In this document: piece by piece, positions 9,828-16,394 of the stretch
Layout of the letters: the number at the start of each line of letters is the position of its first letter
How positions within the stretch are numbered: the stretch's first letter is position 1
Assembly (NCBI GenBank): GCA_001414345.1
Contig: LLCB01000621.1
Location: 1-16,394 of the forward strand
Length of the DNA stretch: 16,394 nt
Reading direction: 5' to 3'
DNA from: Hymenoscyphus infarciens
Lineage: Eukaryota; Ascomycota; Leotiomycetes; Helotiales; Helotiaceae
Translations under genes and position numbers: made by a program
The notes under the pieces: model-generated
Told to the model about the DNA's origin: nothing
The model's input: the letters and a program-made list of their open reading frames with translations, nothing else
Database searches by the model: none

Positions 9828-10150
9828 AAATCCCCTCTCTCTAGGTACTTAGAGAATTATATACTTATAACTATACTTATAATCTTATATAAATTACTTT
9901 TAAATTTAATTAAAAGTTAATAAACATATCTATTCCTCTCTAGAGTTACGTTAAGCCTTTTTTTACGTCTAAAATATATGAATTTTAAGCTTAGAGCTTA
10001 GCTTATATTTATTATAGGTTTATTTCTAGTTTAGTATATCTGTTTACTTATTAATTATAAATAGCAAAGCAATGTTACTAGCTAACTCTCTATGTCTTTT
10101 ATAGATAGTAATATATACTTCTTTTATTATATTACTCTCTATTAACGTTC

Positions 10151-10172
10151 TATTTACTTTAGTAAGTAAATA
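10151..10172. other. 9-bp inverted repeat
   Basis: TATTTACTT and AAGTAAATA pair perfectly across a 4-base loop. It is five bases from the longer inverted repeat that follows. Confidence 0.45.
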
Positions 10173-10176
10173 ATTA

Positions 10177-10207
10177 TAATTATAGACTATTATAGAGTCT
10201 ATAATTA
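10177..10207. other. 12-bp perfect inverted repeat
   Basis: TAATTATAGACT (10177-10188) and AGTCTATAATTA (10196-10207) form an exact 12-bp stem with a 7-base loop. Arms containing G and C are unlikely to be purely compositional, but nothing near it suggests a terminator or an RNA. Confidence 0.55.
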
Positions 10208-10496
10208 GTTAGTAGATTATAATACTATAATTCTAGAGATACTACTATAGCTAAGAATATATATTAAGTATAAGGTTACTAATAGAGAGAGAGAGGATTA
10301 AGAATTTAGAACCTTACTCTTTAAATAGATTTAAGAGACTATCTTTTAGTAGATAACCTAGGATTAGAATTATTAGAGCTCTCTACTATAATAATAACGT
10401 TTAATACTATTAATTAGTAGAAGAGCTCTATAAAGGAGGAGGCTTAATCTTGAGAATAAATTAGTAGATTTTAAAGTAGATTAATTAAATATAAAT

Positions 10497-11150
10497 TTAT
10501 CTATTAATATCTATCTTAAAATCTCCTTCTAAGTTATCTTCTACTAGTAAGATATATTTATTAGTTATATACTCTCTTAAATTATTATCTAATTCTACTA
10601 AACTATTATTATCTAACTTCTCTAATTCCTTATCTAAGAAGTTACTATTATATAGATATTCTAGTACTATGTTTATTACTTAATTACTTCTACCTTTATT
10701 ACTAAAGTATATACTAAATTTATCTTAATTAGCTACTCTAGCTTCTTTTAATCTTTAAGCTATTTTAAAGTATAGCTTCTACTTATATACTCTCTCTAGC
10801 TTATCTAAAAGGCCTAATTCTACTAAATTACTCTCTTAGATATACGCTAATAATTCTACTCTTAAATCTAAGTATACTATAGTATAAGTTTCTCTCTCTT
10901 TAGTATATATTATCTTATTAATTAGTAATATATATCTATATACTAATAATTTTATTTTATACTACTCTAAGGTTATCTAAGATAAATATATATTAATATC
11001 CTAATTCTTATATAAATCTTAAAGCTTAGTAAGCTTCTTAGTAGATATCTTAATACTACAATTATCTATTAGATACTCTTTACTTCTAAGATAGTAAAAG
11101 TTAGTTTATAGTACTCCTAGTACTTTATACTCTTAATTAGTATTAGTATA
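10497..11150 (-). pseudogene. Decayed ORF of unknown function
   Basis: A minus-strand frame of about 215 codons ending at TAA 10497-10499. It is punctuated only by TAA/TAG at likely former Gln or Trp codons. Readable landmarks include YLRSKEY (about 11090), IYTKERETYTIVYLDLR (about 10900), LERVYK (about 10790), RLKEARVAN (about 10745), FSNKGRSN (about 10705), VINIVLEYLYNSNFLDKELE (about 10650) and LLVEDNLEGDF (about 10535). The predicted product is acidic and helical with no recognisable domain. It follows the ORF at 11232-12240 after a TA-rich gap of about 80 bp, which might be a decayed intron or an intergenic spacer. Confidence 0.5.
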
Positions 11151-11159
11151 AATATAATA

Positions 11160-11231
11160 GCGATTTTATATATATATAAACGTTTAAAGCTTCTTTTAAA
11201 TAATTAGAATATATATATATATAATATAATA
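11160..11231. other. TA-rich gap between two decayed ORFs
   Basis: Dominated by TATATA runs and stops in all frames. It separates the minus-strand frames at 11232-12240 and 10497-11150. It could be a former intron or spacer; no splice motif is preserved. Confidence 0.4.
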
Positions 11232-12240
11232 ATTATATTAAAGAGGCTCTTTTTAGAAAATAACCTCTTTTTATAGATATTCTAGAAGTATATCTTCTAT
11301 TTATTTAAAGACTCTTTTATAAGCTATTCTTACTAAGCCTTAATACGTTAGTTAGCTATAAAAGTATTAAACTAATATAGGTCTAAAAATTAGTATAGCT
11401 CTCTACTACTTTCTATAGCTTATTATTAACGAAGTATATAGTAAGCGTCTACTACTATTAGAGATTCTAATTCTTAATCTAATTATATATAATATAGTAT
11501 TTTTCTAAGACTACTTATAGTATTACTATATTACTATAAAATAGATACTACTATATTATTTAAGATACTATAATAGCTTTAAGAGAGAAATCGAGTATAG
11601 ATATTAATACTAGTATATATTTTAATACTAACGAACTTTAATTTATAATATCTATTAATACTCTATATAAAATTAGACTCTAATATAATATATTTACTAC
11701 GAGTATTCTTAGTCTCTTATAACTTATAATTATACCTTTTCTTATTAACCTTTAGTAGCGCTTTTTAAATCTTATTCTAGCTCTATCTTTTATCTCTATC
11801 TCTATTAATACTCTAAGTATTAAGATATATATAGAGGAATCTAAGACTAAAGCTTCTTATAGTACTAAAGTAGCTATATTCGTAGATTTTATATTAAAGA
11901 ATAGCTTTTAGCTCTTTATATTCTTTCTATATAAGGAACTTTTAACGTTAAAAGCCTATCTTAAATTATAACTTTTAGAGCTTCTAAGGCTTAATTATAA
12001 AGCCTTTATAATTTAATATATATACTATACTTAAATTAGATAATTCTATATCTTTAAAGAGATATACGACTTATATATATAAAGTAGAAGTAGTTTTACT
12101 TTTCTTATACTAGTAAAGGTTCTACTCTATATTAATTTAGAGTTTAAAAGTAGTATTAGAGACGTTAATATTATACTTACTTTTAAAGATATTATATATC
12201 TCTTAAGTAAGGACTTCTATTAGTATAACTTATAGTTATA
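11232..12240 (-). pseudogene. Decayed ORF of unknown function
   Basis: One minus-strand frame runs about 335 codons with stops only as TAA/TAG, including four in a row near 11455. Legible pieces are LLKRYIISLK (about 12200), KSSLYRKNIKS (about 11920), IEIEIKDRARIRFKKRY (about 11770), RKGIIISYKRLRIL (about 11715), IYFVNNKL (about 11430), LTNVLRLSKNSL (about 11330) and KRGYFLKRASLI (about 11250). No domain is recognised. The opposite strand is also partly open over 11760-12050, so the strand choice rests on length and on agreement with neighbouring frames. Its 5' side is cut by the Copia LTR near 12260. Confidence 0.4.
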
Positions 12241-12259
12241 AAAGCGATATAAAAAGAGT

Positions 12260-12458
12260 TGTATTATTATTCGTATATACCGAGTAAAGCTAGCTACGAT
12301 GCCTACTTAAGTAGCTCTTAAGCGAGAAGTACGTATATATACGTATACTAATCTAAGTTACTATTTACCTCTTAAATATATACCGACACTAGCACTTCTT
12401 CAAAACGATAGAAGTTACTTAAAATCATCAAAAATTATATATCTAATCTAACTAATTA
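12260..12458 (-). repeat. Probable Copia 3' LTR
   Basis: It lies directly after the last polyprotein codons and a purine-rich AGAGAATAGAGGG (minus strand) that suits a polypurine tract. On the minus strand it would run from TAATTAG (a RIP-altered TG start) to AATAATACA. It contains a TATA-like CGGTATATATTTAAGAG. No second LTR is present for comparison, so the edges are inferred. The stretch is unusually rich in surviving CA, TG and CG. Confidence 0.5.
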
Positions 12459-14933
12459 GAGCCCTCTATTCTCTATTCTTAACTAATAAGAAGGCTCTAT
12501 TTCTATTCTCTATTATCTCTTATTCTATTCCACTTATTCTATAAGCTTAATATCTAGCTTATTTATATCGATTAGCTTTTATAAAGTATCGTAGTAACTC
12601 TTTTTAGTCATAGTATTAGTAGAGTTACTTCTACTATCGATCTATTTAATCTTATTAATTTCTCTTAACTTATACACCTCTTATAAGTATATAATATTAA
12701 TTATTAATCGCTTCTCTTTAGTTATACCTAATTTAGCTATATATTCATAGATAGACTTTAAATTAGTATATACTATAAGTAGAATCTTAAATCCTAGAAT
12801 ACTTTTAAGAGTTAATTTAATTAAGGCTATAGTATTAAATCTAGAGCTTATTATATACAATTCTAATACTAAAACGCTATAAGTAACTCTCTTATACTTA
12901 GTAGAAGACTAATATAAAATATTAGCATTATCGTCCTTATCTATAAATATAATAACATAGCTAATTTATAATAACAAGTCCTTATTATTAATAAATAATC
13001 TATTAGTAAAGGTATATAACTTTAAAGAAGATTTATCTAATTTAATAAATTTAAGTCCTCTTAAAAGATTATTAATTTACTATTAAATTTACTTATTAAG
13101 AAGTGAAATATCGTTATCTTAAGAATTAATAGTTTAAGTAGTATATAATAAGTCAAAAGCAGCTTTAGACTAAGATACTATAGCTAAGTATACCTTTCTA
13201 GTACGTTAAGTAATATATTAATCTTTAGTATCTACTATATATAATATTCCTTTTATATTAGATATCTTAGATAAGGCTTTTTATACTAAATCTAAGTGTT
13301 TTATATAATCCTAAGTAAGAGATATAAAGCTGTTATAATACTTAGTAATTAGCCCTCTATTAAATTTAATTAGATAGTTAATAATAAGCTCTTCTCTCTT
13401 CTTAGATATAAATCTAGCTTCGTTAATAGTAAGCTCTTCTTTATTAGTAAAAGCGTTATTAGCGAGTATAAGAGTATTATTAGTTTAAAAGCCTACTATA
13501 CTAAAAAGGGTATCTAACTTTACTTACTTATTATACTAATATAATTTAGTATATAAAAGACAAGAGTTAAAAGTTAACTATTCTATTATAAGCCTTATAA
13601 TATAGTATTTATAGTACGTTATAAACTAGTAATTACTAGCTTCTAGAATACTATATAGTAGTCTAATTACCTCGAAGAATATATCTTCTTATTAGAGATA
13701 ACCTTTAAGAGAGTATATAAAGAATTTCTAATTTAAGTTAGTTAATAATTATATATACGCTTATATAATATCCTAAATAAATACTTATAAGCTTAGAAGT
13801 ATTATAATAAGTATAAGAATTATTCTCTAGCTTACTCTTTAAATAGTAGGCGTCTAGGTAAGTACTAGTAACTTCCTAGTATTATTATATACTTAGATAA
13901 CTAATCTTAACTTTATAAAAGTAAGTACTATACTCTTAAATTTAATATTATTTATAAAGCGTAATTTAAATATTCTAGTATTAAGAGGTAACTCCTTCTA
14001 GGTAATAATCTTAAAAACACCTTAATTAGTTAATCTATTAATCTCCTTTTATTATAATTTAATATATACTATATTATTATTAACTATAAATACTTTAATA
14101 TTATAAGGTTTACTTAAATTAGTAAGAAAAGTTCTAATATCTTTAAGAGTAATATAGTTAAAATTATCTATAAAAGTGTCTAACTATTAGAATAATACTT
14201 TAAAAGACCTATTTAGAGGTCTTAGATACTTTTAGAGCTATCTATATCTATGCTTCTAGAGAGGTTTTAGTATAGTTTCTAGAATATTAGTATTTTAGCA
14301 GATTTATAACTATCGAAGTTAGTATTAGAGAGAAGGTAAATATTATTTAATATCTTACCTACTTTATTACTTAAAAGTTCTCTCTTGTTTATAGAGTTAT
14401 AGTATCGTTTTAGATAGTACTATACTAGAAACTTCCTTAGTTATTAGTACTATTCTAGAAGTTTTAGAAGTTTTTATAAAGTATAGCTTTATAACTATAG
14501 ATTAAAACTTTATAGGACTACTTAGTAGTATTATAATATAGTTCTTATTCTTAATTCTTTAAAAGATAAAAGGTCTTATCTAAGACTTTATATACTCTCT
14601 CTATACTAAAACGTCTAAATTTAAGAGTAAGTTCTTAACTCGGTTAATTAGTCTATTTTATATATTAAGAGCTTTTTTAACTTAATAGGATATAATCCAC
14701 TTTTATACTTCTTAAGTAGCCTTCTTATAGGTCCTAGACCTTATAGAAATTAGTTATAAAAGTACGTTGTTTATAGTTATTCGAGTATATACTCTATATA
14801 CTAATAGAGTAGAGACTAGTCTATTTAGGCCTATTATATTATTAATTACTTTAAAGGCTATTTAAAGTATTAAACTTTATAAGAGATAAGGCTCTTATTT
14901 ATATATAATATTATATACTCGTTAAATTAGTCT
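12456..14933 (-). pseudogene. Copia polyprotein remnant (integrase C-term, RT, RNase H)
   Basis: A single minus-strand frame extends for about 825 codons without a detectable indel. Near 14790-14870 it gives the integrase C-terminal region typical of fungal Copia (FKVINNIIGLN followed by TLLVYR.YTRIT). The RT follows: VFKIIT at about 14010, IKLRLVI..YNNT at about 13890, D.I.AY at about 13770 with the first catalytic Asp intact (13770-13772), LLYSILEAS where PLYGIPEA is usual (about 13655), and GF.TNNTLILA at about 13480 where TDDTLILA is usual. RNase H follows with NNKDLL (about 12985), DKDDNAN..Y.SSTK, SVLVLELY with its Glu (12861-12863), and VYTNLKS. It finishes with SNSTNTMTK near 12610. 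Stops are TAA or TAG at Gln or Trp/Arg positions. It is non-functional. Confidence 0.92.
12459..12495. other. Inverted repeat near the polyprotein end
   Basis: AGAGCC (from 12458) and GGCTCT (to about 12498) pair around a spacer of roughly 28 bases at the 3' end of the Copia coding region, just upstream of the LTR. It may be a transcript hairpin of the element or simply a repeated C-terminal coding motif. Confidence 0.4.
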
Positions 14934-14961
14934 AAGTCTTATTCTCGACAAGATTTTGTGT

Positions 14962-15020
14962 TATACTACCTCTCTATAAACCGAAAACAGAGGGAGTAGT
15001 ATAGGTCGGTTTTATACTAC
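14962..15020. other. Nested dyad symmetry in copy C
   Basis: TATACTAC (14962-14969), GTAGTATA (14996-15003) and TATACTAC (15013-15020) form two alternative stems. AAACCGA (14978-14984) and TCGGTTT (15006-15012) are also exact reverse complements. The outer flanks CTCTCT and AGAGGG add an imperfect extension. The arrangement is kept in copies A and B despite mutation, so it belongs to the ancestral repeat. Confidence 0.65.
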
Positions 15021-15546
15021 CCTATAAGTACTATAAAACTAAGACTAAGAAAATACTTTATATAAGCTTTTATACTATAAATCATACACTCTTTAAGATA
15101 GGCTTTCTAGAAAATTTCTATCTATTTTATTTTAATAGGTTAGGGTTACGTTTTCCTACTTAGTAATCCTTCCCGATTTCCTTCTAAGACTACCTTCTTT
15201 CTTAACTTTAAATATATACATCATAACTAATACTAAATAAAAACTAATAATAAATATAGAATACTATAATTAACTATTAATAGTACTATAATATATAATA
15301 ATATTATAATATTTACTAAAGTAAAACTTTATATATATTATTCTAGTTTTAGGAGTTAGTATAGTATATATCTTCTACTATCTAATAAGTAGTATAAGAT
15401 TAATAGTTAGAAACTACTTTATATTAGGTTTTATACTATAATATATATACGCTTTTAAATAGACTTTATAGAATATTTATATCTATTTTATCTAGTTAGT
15501 TTAGAGTTATATAGTTCTACTTACTAATAATTCTATCTTATCTTAG

Positions 15547-15576
15547 CTCTAACCCTAACTCTAACCCTAACTCTAA
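15547..15576 (+). repeat. Telomere-like hexamer array in copy C
   Basis: Five hexamers in perfect register: CTCTAA, CCCTAA, CTCTAA, CCCTAA, CTCTAA. CCCTAA is the common fungal telomere repeat read on the C-rich strand. It is internal to the repeat, about 613 bp from its start, and has degraded counterparts in A and B. Confidence 0.75.
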
Positions 15577-15689
15577 AAGTACTATAGCTTTCACCTTTTC
15601 TAGATATAGTAGCTAGTTATATACTATTCTAAGTAACTTATAAAAAGTATAACTTTTATTATAAGTTTTTAGACTAGAGTAGTATAAAG

Positions 15690-15982
15690 TTATAATAATA
15701 AGAAATATATACTACTATAGAAGAGGTATATAGGAGTCCGTTTAATAGAATAATATATATAAATACTAGGCTCTAATAAAGAAGAAAAGGAAAAACTATC
15801 TCTCTTCTAACTCTAGGAGTAAGCTACTATATATAAGAGGTTTTAAAATTAAATAATAATATACGTTAGCTAATATAAAAGCCTAAACCTACTTAACTTT
15901 CTTAAAACAGATAATATAAGATAATAACTATTAAAACCTTATATATAGTAGGTACTTCTAACTATCTAGGCTAGTATTATAT
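15690..15982. mobile_element. Insertion in copy C, possible solo LTR
   Basis: Copy B has a continuous ACTAGAGTAGCTTAAAATTAGTTA where copy C is interrupted by about 293 bp. Flanks in C read GAGTAG-TATAAAG on the left and TATAAAAG-CTAGTTA on the right, suggesting a short target duplication. The insert starts TTATAATAATA and ends TAGTATTATA, which could be RIP-altered TG...CA ends. It holds a TATA-like ATATATATAAATACTAGG and no coding frame, and a related fragment lies at 4005-4210. The size and lack of coding suit a solo LTR or a MITE-like element. Confidence 0.55.
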
Positions 15983-16287
15983 TATAAAAGCTAGTTATTT
16001 TTAAGAATTTACTATATTAAAAAGAGTATAGAAATATAATAGTAAAATATAAACGACTTAAATCTTAAACTATTTTAAATAAATAAGATATAAAACTCTT
16101 ACTAAGAGCTATTTATAAATAGTCTTATTATAATATTATAAACTATATATAACTAGTAAATAAGTATATAAGGATATATCTAATATAATAATACTTTAAG
16201 CTTAATAATAGTAAAATAACTATTAAATTTACTTTTTATAAAATCAAAAAAGTTAGAATATATATATTTATAAGAGTTTAGACTATA

Positions 16288-16394
16288 TAAAGTCTATAAC
16301 TAAAATTAAAAGAATACTTTAGAAGTATAATACTTAAATAATATATAATCTTAACTAATTATACTTAATTACTAAAATAGACTTTATTTTATAC
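16288..16394. other. Flank right of copy C
   Basis: About 107 bp of AT-rich sequence without recognised features. If copy C had inserted into the Copia element, integrase-core codons should resume here on the minus strand; I could not see them, but the piece is short and mutated. Confidence 0.4.

Larger units (their letters stand above)
9240..10440. other. Stretch without identifiable genes
   Basis: I could not follow a convincing coding frame here. It contains small inverted repeats (9809-9827, 10151-10172, 10177-10207) and a patch around 10030-10100 that keeps several CA and TG dinucleotides. It may be the flank between two decayed elements. Confidence 0.5.
12255..14933 (-). mobile_element. 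Ty1/Copia LTR retrotransposon, 3' part only
   Basis: It comprises the C-terminal half of a Copia polyprotein and a probable 3' LTR, reading right to left. Gag, protease and the integrase core are missing because the sequence joins repeat C at 14934. Five bases left of the inferred LTR end (AGAGT, 12255-12259) would be the target duplication, but its partner is not in the window. The element is RIP-mutated yet keeps more CA, TG and CG than 1-4000, so it is younger or was exposed to fewer RIP cycles. Confidence 0.85.
14934..16287 (+). repeat. Long repeat, copy C (least mutated, with an insertion)
   Basis: Direct copy of the repeat at 5363-6434, enlarged by an insertion at about 15690-15982. 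It begins AAGTCTTATTCTCGACAAG and keeps C and G where A and B have T and A: AAACCGAAAACAGAGGG versus AAACTAAAAACAGAGAG, and CTACCCTATAAG versus CTACTCTATAAG. The changes are transitions in several contexts, not only CpA. Copy C starts precisely where the Copia polyprotein frame is lost, so either it inserted into the Copia element or a recombination joined them. No coding frame was found. Confidence 0.85.

Noticed and set aside
9781..9850. tRNA-like hairpins around 9800
   Set aside because: A 7-bp stem is present but no cloverleaf, T-loop GTTCRA or acceptor pairing could be assembled.
11750..12440. Forward-strand ORF overlapping the decayed minus ORF and the Copia LTR
   Set aside because: A forward frame is partly open, but it runs through the inferred LTR and has more stops left of 11760 than the minus-strand frame, which agrees with neighbouring coding remnants.
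15547..15576. True chromosome end
   Set aside because: The hexamers are internal to a repeat, alternate between CCCTAA and CTCTAA, and are followed by more than 700 bp of related repeat sequence.
5363..16287. Copies B and C as the two LTRs of one retrotransposon
   Set aside because: The Copia polyprotein between them starts mid-integrase at copy C and ends about 6 kb short of B with its own probable LTR. The B copy also has a tandem partner A, which a simple LTR pair does not explain.

Overview
This window looks like a repeat-derived, gene-poor AT-rich block from a filamentous ascomycete (Pezizomycotina) that has been heavily hit by repeat-induced point mutation (RIP). The direct evidence is dinucleotide usage. 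CpA and TpG are almost absent: reading by eye through roughly the first 2.1 kb I find one CA (about 673) and one TG (about 1174). CT, AG, CC and GG survive and TpA is everywhere. C-to-T and G-to-A differences also separate the copies of a repeat inside the window. I see no intact gene, tRNA or rRNA.

Layout. 1-4000 is the most degraded part: no readable frame, only worn direct repeats (1740-1845, 1911-2031 and 2801-2920; 3041-3225 and 3365-3567) and a TA microsatellite. 4005-4210 is an LTR-like piece related to an insertion at 15690-15982. 4491-4734 is a 114-bp tandem repeat. 4732-6434 holds two head-to-tail copies (A and B) of a long repeat; a third, least mutated copy (C) is at 14934-16287. 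Each copy carries a nested dyad near its start and a short array of CCCTAA/CTCTAA-like hexamers. 6457-6654 is a patch of 7-bp and 14-bp CG-containing minisatellites.

7056-9238 and 10497-12240 contain four decayed minus-strand reading frames of unknown function. They can be followed over long distances because nearly all their stops are TAA/TAG where CAA, CAG or TGG would be expected.

12260-14933 is the one confidently identified element: the 3' part of a Ty1/Copia retrotransposon on the minus strand. It runs in a single frame through the integrase C-terminal region, reverse transcriptase and RNase H to a probable 3' LTR. Its 5' part is cut off exactly where repeat C begins. Several catalytic Asp codons have become Asn (GAT to AAT) where GAT follows a T, as RIP predicts.

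The genes do not form a pathway. The window is a nested graveyard of mobile elements: Copia inserted into or beside an unknown repeat gene, repeat C joined to Copia, and a solo-LTR-like piece inserted into C, all then mutated to different degrees. I found no convincing new functional system. The items most worth a second look are the unknown decayed ORFs, the telomere-like hexamers inside the repeat family, and the uneven RIP load.
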